From the NCBI GenBank assembly GCA_945859605.1, contig OX243825.1:32808992-32872991 (forward strand): a stretch of DNA of 64,000 bases, written 5' to 3'. The notes beneath the pieces are model-generated. The model did not search any database. It was not told the origin of the DNA and saw only the letters and a program-made list of their open reading frames with translations. Shown in pieces: positions 55,184 to 64,000 of the stretch (position 1 is the first letter of the stretch; each line of letters begins with the position of its first letter). The position numbers and the translations under genes were made by a program. Source of the stretch: Lumbricus rubellus. Its lineage: Eukaryota; Annelida; Clitellata; Crassiclitellata; Lumbricidae.

Positions 55184-56384
55184 CAGTGTTGGCTAGTTAC
55201 TTTTTAAAAGTAATCAGCTACAGTAACTAGTTACTGAACTGCAAAAAGTAACTAGTTACTGTAACTGATTACTTTGCCAAAAAAGTAACTAGTAACTGAT
55301 TACAGTTACTTTTCAAAGTAACTATAGTTACTTTTAGTTACTACTGGTCCAATATCATTGATTGAGTCTTTCAGCATGTAATCACTAGAGTAGGCTAATA
55401 GTCTGGATTGCAAAAGTAAGTAACTACTAGGGAATGTAATCCCGAGACCCTGAATCCATGGATCTCGGGAATCCAGGACACTTTACAATACCGTAATCCC
55501 GGGATTGACAAATTTGGAATCTAGTTTTTCGGGATTACGAAAAATTCGGATTTTTTCGCTGAACTACTTGACCCGTTTTGCAACAATTCCTTGGTTAATA
55601 AAATTAATGCCGAAACGACAGATGAGCAAATGCCCTAGTGAAGGTAAGAGGGTGACTAGAGGAAGGTGTTTCCCAGTGATCAGGCAGCGGAATTGGGTTT
55701 GCTCCCACCCATTCCTTGCTTAGTTCATGTATAGCCTACAGTCCTCCACACACCAATGACCCACACACCATTCAGTTGACTGACAGAACGTAAACAGATG
55801 TCAGCAGCCCTGCCCGACTAGGCCTGTGACGTCACAGCCCCAAACTCCGATTGACACGCTTTGATGAGACCCCAAGCCCCACCTCTATAATTGCGCCGAC
55901 ATGTGAGTGGAAGAACCTGGACAGCAAGCAGACGGACCCTTGTTGCCCTAATATCAGAGAACTGGAGCTAGGCTAGCCTGCAAGATCAATCACTAATTGG
56001 TGAATCTTGGCTAGCCTGCTACTTGTTGTGTTCATCGCGCTGTGGTCAGTCGGTGCATTGGTCACATCATAATTATCGTCTGACCTAATTCCAGGTCGTC
56101 GTATGCAGAGGCTATTACCCTATTCACAATAATCGCAACTTAGGCCCAGTTAAAGACCGGGGAATTTGAAATGAGCTCAACTCACAACAATTTAGGTCAA
56201 AGGAGAACAGAGAAAGTAACGAAAAGTAACTATTGTTGTTTTAGTTACCGTTACCTGGTAAAAGTAATCAGTTACTGTAACTAGTTACTTTTTTGGAAAA
56301 GTAACTAGTTACTGCAATAGTTACCTCAAAAAAGTAACTAGTTACTAGTAACGCGTTACTAGTAACGAGTAACGCACAACACTG
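55184..56384. mobile_element. hAT-like element of the AGTTACT family, nested
   Basis: Ends CAGTGTTGGCTAGTTACTTT and GAGTAACGCACAACACTG, perfect 8-bp duplication AGTACCGG (55176-55183, 56385-56392). The arms are rich in AAAAGTAACTAGTTACTG. A short frame at 55505-55723 has no recognised domain. Confidence 0.92.
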
Positions 56385-56789
56385 AGTACCGGTACGTTAT
56401 CCGCAGTTTATCCATAATGAGCATTTTTTTAATGATGTCAGCCTAAAATGCTATAACCACCGTGTGCAAAAAAATTATTTAAGCAATAGAGTGGCGACAA
56501 TTAGGCCCTAATTAAGGCTTAAACCATGTTTTTAGGCACTGAAATTATGAGAAATTCTTTTGAGATGACAGCTTAAAATGCGAATATTGCAGTGAGAAAA
56601 TTCAAAACATTTTCAACAATAGGATGAAACTGTGCTCCTCCCAAAACCCCTTGCTCGTCGCACTCATAAAGAAAACAAGTACAGTTTATTATACTAGTAG
56701 TCTCCAAATTCGAATCTGCTGTGGACACGAGTGCAAAGCAAGGAAGAACTATACATATTAACCAATTTTTAGAGTATAGTATATAATAT

Positions 56790-58500
56790 TCATAATCATC
56801 AATGTCCATGGGTTCATCGCCCGTAGGTGCTTGATGCTCTTTCGATCATCTCCTTCCATTTGTCTCTTTCTATTGCTGTGTGGCTCAACTACACCTGGGA
56901 GTCGACCCCAATAAGTCGACCCCAGTCGACTTGGTCATCCCAAGTCGGGTCGGGTCGATTATGCTCACCGCAACTGACCTCAAGTCAAATTTTGTGAAGA
57001 GAAGTCACTTCAAGTTGTTTTTATCACAAGTCGACTTAAACCGACTTGAGACACAAACATAGTTAAATTTGTCACTTCAAACCAATAATCGTGAGACCAG
57101 AACAACATTTAAGCAGCTTTTGTAGTGCGCTTACAAGAATGAATGAGGTCTTTGCTAAACAGAGACTTGGCCAACTGATTATTTTACCCGTAGGGCCAAG
57201 CTATCGTGCAGGCTGCCGTCTGCCGATCTATTCATTGGCTATAACTGTCTTGTTATTCTATGCTAAAACGTCACGCTTAGGCATGAGGTTAATTAAAATG
57301 GTGAAACAAAATGCTACTACATATAATTATTAGGCCTATATTTAATATACTAGATGTGATGCCACTAAAATATTAGCACCTGTGCTTATCAAGACATGAG
57401 CATGAGCGAATCAGTGAACTTCTAGACTAAGTCACTAAGTGGTAAGTGAATTCGGCGCAAAGAAAGCTGGATCTACAAGGCCTAATAATTAGCCTAAATC
57501 GATATTTTGGCGCTACCTTGGTACCGGCACGCTGCATCTGCAGTTGTCTGCAGAGGGGAAAACTACTGTATGCGGACCAATTGGACAATGATCGAAAGAC
57601 TTTACTGTCAGCGAGTAGGCTAGGCTATGCTACTAATAGTAGGCCTACTGCCGGATGATGCGCTTGCAATGCTATTTGCTAGGCCTAAGTTGATGTCAGT
57701 GGCCAAATAATTATAACGAACTTACAAATAGGCCTAATTATCATCATAACACTCCATTCGGCGCAGCTATAGTCCACGGTCCTCCCATTTTATCTTTGAG
57801 ACTTAGACCTTGCATGTTTTACAAATTTATTCAATATTAATATGAAAATTGAAAGTACTAATACGCTTAATGAGGGTAATCTGCATGAATAATCACAGAT
57901 AATGGGCAAGCTAAAATTCATAGGCCTAATAATTTGTCGTCACATTGTCTAGGTTACTAGATCATAGCCTAAACCATCACAAAACTATTCAAACATATAG
58001 CCTGAAATGGGCTTAAAAAAACTTTAATAAATTGATCAATTAAGCGTTGAGGTCTCATTACTCGTTGGTATATAGGCCTATAGCCTATGAAATTAATGCT
58101 CGTCAGGAAAATTGGCTTGAATTATTGCATTATTAGCCTAAGCAGACCTAGGCCAAATGGCTATTACCATGTCAGAAGTCGACTTCAAGTTGGAAGTCAG
58201 TTGTTTTTCTGCCAAGTCGGGTCAAGTCGTTTTGACTCCAAGAAGTCGACTTCAAGTCGACTTCAAGTCACTTTAAGGTCAAGTGGGGTCAGATTAGCTG
58301 ACCAAGGTCACTCCCAGGTCTATGCTCAACTGCTGCAGTGATCTGTCTCCACACCATTCCGTGATGTCGTCCTTCCAATATCTGAAGGGACGTCCCTTTT
58401 CGTTCGTCCCTTCCATAATAGGCCTACCAAACACCAATGTCTTAAGGTTTATGGAGTCGTCCATTCTGCATATATGTCCAAACAGTTTTTAAAAATAATA
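56790..58500 (-). pseudogene. LINE ORF2 C-terminal fragment split by a TIR element
   Basis: On the - strand from about 58480: MDDSINLKTLVFGRPIMEGT, KGRPFRYWKDDITEWCGDRS, LQQLS; then, after the inserted element, HTAIERDKWKEMIERASSTY (56890-56820). These are the C-terminal words of a non-LTR ORF2 (GRP...W.DDI..W......L..A..DR..W..M). The reading frame is continuous when one copy of GCTCAACT is counted. Lies within the hAT element 54710-59083. Confidence 0.8.
56891..58323. mobile_element. TIR element rich in AAGTCGACTT, inserted in the LINE
   Basis: Ends ACACCTGGGAGTCGACC and GGTCACTCCCAGGTCTAT. 8-bp duplication GCTCAACT (56883-56890, 58324-58331). Arms rich in AAGTCGACTTCAAGTC. The inner part holds AT-rich sequence with many TAGGCCTA words and no transposase. 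The 8-bp duplication suggests hAT. Confidence 0.85.
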
Positions 58501-60437
58501 TTGTGTGATTAAAACTTTAATAGCTGCAGCATGAATAGACAAACTGTGTTTCATTTGTAATGACATTTTGTCGGTCGAATTGATGAAACACCAATAAACT
58601 GAAGTGCCATTCAGATTGGCCTAGTGGCCTACTAAGCATCCTAGCTACGCAGAAAACCTGACATTTTAGGAACAAAGTTGAAGTGCCAAGAAGGCACATT
58701 TGAGACGTTTAAGACATTGGACTTGGGGAGTTTCAGCAGCAAGTCGTGGCAACAGTAGACTAATGCTGTGGTTTCACAAGCCGAAATGACTTATTATTAA
58801 TAATCATGAAACATTTAAACTTCAACCTCAAACCAATGAATATTATGTAGGCTATATATAGGCCCTAGTTCTCAGAATCATAAGAGCCGGGAAACCTCAT
58901 ACAGATGCCAAACCATTTTTTGCTTTCGAATTATGAAGTGATACTGCATAGTAGGCCTAATGGATAGTGGTAAAAAAAATGCAGTGAAGGGGTAGGCCTA
59001 ATTTAATTTTGGTGTTGGGGGTCGTCACAACTCTCAAAATGTTACCAAGGGGTCGCAACACTAAAAAAGGTTGAGAACCGCTGTTTTACAGGCTTAATAT
59101 AGAATTATTCATATTTACACACGAAGGCCAGATTTCATCAAAATATTTCAAACAGAACAAAATACCACTTTTAGTGAAGCCACCCAAGGTTTTTTGACGA
59201 TTCAAAAATGAAACGCAACAAAAAGTGACAAAAACACGATTTTTTAAGTCTCATCGCAAATAACTGTCGTCAAATAAACTTGGTAGTGCTTCACAACTTG
59301 TGTTCCATGTGTCCACCACCAGTGCCAAAAATTCTTTTGAGTCTCTTTGCAAAGTTCTTGATGAACCTGTTGGTTAATCTGACAGATTCCTTATTTACCT
59401 ATTTTATTGTCATCATTCTAAGTCACTTCTCAGTGACGTGCAGCTAAGCTGGTATCCTGTTTCTTTTTAAATAGTAGGCCTATTAATAATGATCATTTGG
59501 CAATATTGGGTATATTTGATAACAATTATAATGAATTATTTGAGATGAGACTTAATAAAAGTGTGTTTTGCTACTTTTTGCTGCATTATGTCTTTGAATT
59601 GTCAAAAAACGAGTAGGCCCCTACTTTTTTTTAATTAACCAAGAACTATCGTTGCAGCGCTGTTATCTTTAATAAATCCAACTTCTAGTTTGCAGAGAAT
59701 CCTTTTCATCGATCCAGCTTCTGTTTAGGCAAGAATTTGTTGCATAAATCCCGCTTCTATTTCGTCAGCAAATATTTTTCATTAATATAGCTTCTATTTC
59801 ATTGGAAATTATTGTTCATCAATCCAGGTTCAATTTCAGCAGAATGACTGCACTAACCCTAAAACTAACCCTAACCGACCCTCACGACGCCTAACCTGAG
59901 CCCTAACCAACCCTCACGTGATAAATCCCGCTTCTATTTCGTCAGGAAATGTTTTTCATCGAATTTATAAATATCGCTCTTTTGGCCACCACAATGGCAT
60001 TTGCTGTTGGGGGTGAATTAAAAAAACAAGCACCAAAAAAACGGGGGGTGGCCTCACTAAAAGTGGTATAAATTTTGTTCTGCTTGAAATATTTTGATGC
60101 AATCTGGCCATCATATCTAGATATGAATTGTCTGTAAGCCTGTATAATTTCCGTTCGATATTCTTACTTCTGGCCAAGATATTGACCATAATAATGAAAT
60201 TTTTTTTTACTTTTTGCTGCGTCGGGTTTTTGAATCGTCAAAAAACGGTGGGTGGCTTCTCTAAAAGTGGTGTAACTTTTGTTCTGTTTGAAATATTTTA
60301 GTGAAATCTGGCCATCTGGTGTAAATTTGAAATGTCTTTAAGACTCTAAAATTTCATTTAGAAATTCTTACTTTTGGTCAAGATATTTCCAAGAACATTA
60401 GGGGGATCTCTTGTGGCGCACCCTGTATATTGCAAGA

Positions 60438-60931
60438 ATAACTTCTAAACGGTAAAAGGAAAGAGCTACTGAAAGGAGGAATGAGCCGAGCCATCAAGAA
60501 AAGAATGGTCAAGGCACTGATCTGGAGCGTCACACTGTACGGAGCAGAGACTTGGACGATGAGAAAGGAGGATGTCAAACGAATAGTTCTAAGCGTTCGA
60601 GATGTGGATATGGAGAAGAATGGAAAGGGTCAGCTGGACAGAAGATAAATCAAATGAAGAAGTGCTGAAGAAGGTGGAAGAGGAAAGATCCTTGATGAAT
60701 ACAATTAGAACAAGGCAGAAGAACTGGATAGGACATGTACTGAGAGGCAACTTCTTGCAAAAAGACATAGTGGAGGGAAAAATGGAGGGGAAGAGGGGAA
60801 GAGGAAGACCTAGGGAAAAGTTCTTGGACTGGATGATGGAGGATGGATACGGAAAACTCAAAGAAAAAGCACAACATCGAGAAGAGTGGCGTCATTGGGC
60901 ATCTGGACCTGCCGAGAGGCAGCTTACCTAA
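60438..60931 (+). pseudogene. LINE ORF2 C-terminal fragment
   Basis: Frame with MSRAIKKRMVKALIWSVTLY GAETWTMRKEDVKRI, a frameshift near 60595, then TIRTRQKNWIGHVLRG, KMEGKRGRGRPREKFLDWMM and stop at 60929-60931. These are the typical post-polymerase words of RTE/CR1-like ORF2 (LYGAETW, W.GH.LRG, GRRGRGRPR). 5'-truncated; the mariner-like element ends right before it, so it may have been cut by that element. Confidence 0.85.
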
Positions 60932-60934
60932 AGA

Positions 60935-61130
60935 AAGAACTTCTAAACTTATAAAGCGCCACTCGAAAGCCGATCGCAGTACTCTAGATTATTCACAAGT
61001 GCTGCATCGAGTCAGAATGCTTTTCAAAAGGTAGTCAGAATAGGGATCCGAGTCCGGTAGCCAAATGGTATCCGGTCAAACCGCGCACACAAAACCGCGC
61101 ATCACAAAACCGCGCACGATCAACTGCATT
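60935..61130 (+). repeat. Dispersed repeat shared with 40340-40450
   Basis: AAGCGCCACTCGAAAGCC ... TTATTCACAAGTGCTGCATC matches the 40.3-kb segment. Then AAACCGCGCA is repeated three times near 61078-61115. Confidence 0.6.
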
Positions 61131-61680
61131 CAAGTATTTCAACACGCTTCCATGTCAGATCTAAAAATGTCTTCATCCAACTTCTATTTCTCGGTTGTTA
61201 TTTTAGTCAATCCAGTTTCTATTTCAGATATAAAAATACCTTTATCCAGCTTCCATTTCTTAAGCGTTTTTTTATCAATCCAGCTTAAATTTCATATCTA
61301 AAAATACCTTCATCCAGCTTCCATTTCTCACGCGTTATTTTCGTCAATCTAGCAGCATTCTAGCTTCTATTTCGGATATTAAAAAATATAAAAATACATT
61401 CATACAGCTTTCATTTCTTAAGCGTTTTTTCATCAATCCAGCTTCTATTTCATATCCAAAAATACTTCAGTCCAGCTTCAATTTCTTAAGCGTTTTTTCA
61501 TCAATCCAGCTTCTATTTCATATATAAAGATAGCTTCATCCAGCTTCCATTTCTCATGCGTTATTTTCGTCAATCCAGCTTCTATTTCACCTGTAAAGGA
61601 ACCTTCATCCAACCTCAATTCCTCTTGCGTTTTTCATCAATCCAGCTTCCTTTTCACCTCTAAAATCAATTAATCCGGTT
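61130..61680 (+). repeat. Tandem array of CATCCAGCTTCCATTTCTCA units
   Basis: About nine units of ~70 bp alternating CATCCAGCTTCCATTTCTYA AGCG and CAATCCAGCTTCTATTTCA, separated by ATATAAAAATACCTT. It is the one-directional form of the foldback arrays at 6745-7190 and 17056-17625; a looser array is at 59640-59960. Confidence 0.9.
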
Positions 61681-62975
61681 TTGATGGTAAACCTAGCAAA
61701 ATCTGTAGCTGATAATGCGGGTGTCGTTAAAAGAAGATCTGAGGATCAGATGAGTGTGGTGCCACTGGGGTGGGTAGTATCAATTATTTTTGGGTAGATC
61801 TCTTCGAAGGGTTGTAACCAGAGCCCTTTATCCAAGCTTCTCTACAGTTTGACCTCCCTATAGATTTTGTACTGGCAGCATGCAAAATGGACAAACTGCA
61901 GCCTGGCTCCTAACAGACTTTATTTATATAATGCAGCTGGTGAATAAGCAGATCTCCCTGACGTAAGACCTAATTGAAATCGGTGCACTGTTGAGAAATT
62001 TCAATTTTTGGCATTGGTATTGATGCTTAATTTTGTGCAGTTGTAAAAGGTTGCATGAGTGCAGCATGACATCGAGATTCCAATCAAGTAGGCCATAATC
62101 GATAGAACTATTATAATTTTATGCTTACTATTTGCAAAGTCGAATGCCGCAGGGTTTAACAGCCAATGGTCATTGTTCCAGCTTTTAACAAGATGTTGAT
62201 AATGCAAGGCAGAAAATTAAGAGCATGTTTATTTCTGCAGAGATTTATAAACATAGATTTCTGACTTTCAATGTGTGCTTCATTCATATCATTAGTGCTT
62301 CAATGCGAAGAAATTTGTTAAAAACCCAAAATGTAGCAGTTAGAAAAATAAGTTTAAGTTTTCCGGGGGGGGGGCAAGTGCCCCTTGCCTTATTTGCGGG
62401 CGCCCATGTACGTACCGCTGCAATATTTTGTTTCTCCAGGTTATTGAACGAATGATTATATAGGCCTAATCTTGTCGATTTTTAGATGCTTAGCAGTAGT
62501 TGTTTTTTAAATAAATAACTTACCTGATGAAATTACTAGAAAAAACCAAATAGGTCTACGTAGACGCAGTTCTATTGAAATTAACATTCTTTTATTTCGA
62601 TGAATTAATCAGTCTTCAGACCATCGACGTATCGAAGAAATACGAATGCAGACACGAATAGTTTCATCGCAGTAGGCCTATCTTGCAGTGTGTTGTCTCA
62701 GTCAGTAGGCCCTATTCAGATTGTCCAGTAGGGCTAAGTCTACACTTCGTATATTTCCAATTGGCAGAGTCATGACAAAGCAGATCAACATTCCTGTATT
62801 CAACGCTGAAAATGCACCTAATCTAAAGGTGTCCTAATAATATGTATTGACCTGCGACCCCGTGCGAGTATGGAAGCATGACATTATTATGACGTTAAAA
62901 GAAATGTTTTCATCAATCAATTGATTAATCAAAATTTATAAAGCGCCTTTTGAATCTACTCAGAAAATTATGCTC
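61681..62975. other. No gene; hAT-like MITE fragment at 62190-62408
   Basis: 62190-62408 (GCAGAAAATTAAGAGCA ... TTATTTGCGGGCGCCCATG) matches the right two thirds of the element 44705-45005. Elsewhere no exon or repeat is supported. Confidence 0.6.
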
Positions 62976-63250
62976 CCGGTGTAAAGGTTTCAAGTTACCC
63001 CCTCCTAAACATTACCCCCTGGTAACTGGAAACCGGTTTCAGATTACCCCTGGACACAATATTGCATCAATCATCGCTAATATTGCACTAAAAAATCAGA
63101 AAAATCATCCCGCTTCTTGTTTTGGTCTGAAGATTTTCATCCGTCATGCCACTTCGTGGTTTGTTATCGATATTTTAATTGGAAAAAAATTTGCCTTTTC
63201 TCCATGTAACTTCAGCGGCGATTTAGTATTTTAGTTAGAGATGAAAATAT
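62976..63250. mobile_element. GGTGTAAAGGTTTCA MITE, copy 4, truncated
   Basis: Starts CCGGTGTAAAGGTTTCAAGT and runs through the middle of the family (CTTCTTGTTTTGGTCTGAAG, TAACTTCAGCGGCGATTTAG), then stops at about 63250 where LINE sequence begins. Confidence 0.8.
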
Positions 63251-63254
63251 TGAT

Positions 63255-63931
63255 AAAGAGTTGTCATACAGGAAAACCTGGGGGTGTGCATTGAAGGGGT
63301 CCCACTCACCCAGGTAATATCAACCAAATTTTTAGGAGTGTATGTAGATCAACACCTAACCTGGAAAGACCACATAAAAACTGTAACTAATAAAATCGCT
63401 AAAAATCTTGGAATATTATCCCGTAACTCCCAGCTAGTGCCTCCCCAAATTCGTCTTACTTTGTATTACTCAGTCATATACCCTTACCTCACATACTGTA
63501 ACATAATATGGGCCTCTACCTATAAATCTAGTCTTCTGGATTTAATGAAGCTCCAAAAGCGAGCAATTAGATATATAGCAAACTTGCCCTATGGAACTTC
63601 GACTGAATCTAAATTCCACGAATACAGCCTTCTCAATGTTAACCAAATTAGACAGATGCAGATAGGTGAATTCATGTTTAAATATTTCCATAGCCTATTA
63701 CCTCCTGTGTTTAAGAATTTTTTTATCCATACTACTGAGGTGCATTCATACCATACCAGACACGCTGATTCCTACCATTTGCCCCATGCCCACACAAACA
63801 CTCGACGCTTCTCTGTTAAATACAGTGGAGTTCAAACATGGAATGTTATTCCTATTTCCATTAGACTGCTGCCTAGTCTTGGTCTTTTTAAGTTACGTTT
63901 GCGTTCCCTGATACTCGACACTAACTGTTGA
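63255..63931 (+). pseudogene. CR1/Rex1-like LINE reverse transcriptase C-terminal part
   Basis: Open frame of about 215 residues to TGA at 63929-63931. It begins after the catalytic Asp pair: VISTKFLGVYVDQHLTWKDH (the KFLGV.ID..L.W..HI motif), then KIAKNLGILSRNSQLVPPQI, LYYSVIYPYLTYCNIIWAST, LMKLQKRAIRYIANLPYGTS, and a C-terminal TRHADSYHLPH ... FSVKYSGVQTWNVIPISIR segment. This is the thumb/connection region of CR1/Rex1/Jockey-type LINEs. The frame is intact, so this copy is fairly young, but it is 5'-truncated. The sequence continues past the window. Confidence 0.9.
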
Positions 63932-64000
63932 ATTTTGTGACTAATTTATCCTATCTCCCGCATTGAGTTAATTTGGTGGCGACCTAAATTAGATTATAAA

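Larger units (their letters stand above)
54710..59083. mobile_element. hAT (Charlie-like) element carrying further insertions
   Basis: Ends CAGCGGTTCTCAACCT and AGGTTGAGAACCGCTG, perfect 16-bp inverted repeats, with perfect 8-bp duplication TTTTACAG (54702-54709, 59084-59091). Subterminal GGGGTCGC words on both sides. The 4374 bp include the insertions 55184-56384 and 56891-58323 and a LINE fragment. No transposase frame survives. Confidence 0.9.
54428..60425. mobile_element. Mariner-like element, disrupted by nested insertions
   Basis: Ends CAGGGTGCGCCAAAAACGAC and TTGTGGCGCACCCTG between TA dinucleotides (54426-54427, 60426-60427). Removing the hAT insertion leaves about 1.6 kb, and the arms repeat the words GATTTCATCAAAATATT...AACAGAACAAAA and TTTTTTGACGATTCAAAAAC several times. 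At about 59310-59400 the - strand reads LTNRFIKNFAKRLKRIFGTG GGHMEHKL, resembling the last residues of mariner-type transposases (GGH.EH). So a decayed coding copy with internally duplicated ends. The assignment as one element spanning all insertions is an inference from the matching ends. Confidence 0.65.

Noticed and set aside
59860..59925. Telomere-like CCCTAA words
   Set aside because: Only a few irregular copies (AACCCTAAAACTAACCCTAACC); not a telomere or clear interstitial telomeric array.

Overview
The window is animal nuclear DNA: genes are split by GT-AG-type introns, and most of the sequence is decayed transposons, tRNA-derived SINEs and very long tetranucleotide microsatellites. 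Very frequent TAGGCCTA-type words together with marine-invertebrate repeat types suggest a marine invertebrate, perhaps an echinoderm or other invertebrate deuterostome. That placement is an inference from composition only; no species is claimed. The base composition is AT-rich, and I found no bacterial or organellar genes.

Two host genes can be supported. (1) On the + strand between about 11.8 and 19.3 kb, four exons encode the C-terminal ~189 residues of a papain-family (cathepsin L-like) cysteine protease. The parts fit by intron phase. The exon carrying the catalytic Cys was not found in the window. The third intron uses a GC donor, and the usual Asn-Ser-Trp of the active site reads Asn-Ser-Tyr. 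(2) On the - strand between about 53.3 and 31.2 kb, four exons each encode one immunoglobulin-like domain. All are phase 1-1, an architecture of secreted or cell-surface Ig-superfamily proteins. Signal-peptide, membrane and terminal exons were not identified.

The rest is mobile-element archaeology. 1.2-5.6 kb: a large palindromic (foldback) element with a 1.06-kb hAT-like insertion. 6-11 kb: SINE, MITE and foldback pieces, a GA-rich tract with a Helitron-like 3' end, and a gag-like ORF split by a 1.13-kb inverted element carrying SAP/Rho-N-like genes. 12-23 kb: the protease introns with TIR elements, CR1-like and other LINE pieces. 23-26.8 kb: the emptiest, apparently unique stretch. 26.8-31 kb: hAT and piggyBac-like MITEs and an RTE-like LINE ending in a (GAT)n tail. 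32-39 kb: a GC-rich patch, two TIR elements, a 1.2-kb two-level minisatellite, a (ATGT)n block, and a 1.73-kb TIR element full of TTCC-type repeat. 40-49 kb: SINEs, short tandem arrays, a LINE 3' end, hAT and TTAA-flanked MITEs, (CATA)n and (TC)n. 50-52 kb: a TA-flanked MITE and a 9-bp-TSD TIR element. 53.3-60.4 kb: a second copy of the foldback arm, then a nest of DNA transposons up to four deep. 60.4-64 kb: two LINE 3' fragments and a tandem array.

Many insertions have recognisable target-site duplications (8 bp for hAT-like, TTAA for piggyBac-like, TA for mariner-like, 9 bp for Mutator-like). The order of events can therefore be read from the sequence, and it is given in the individual entries.
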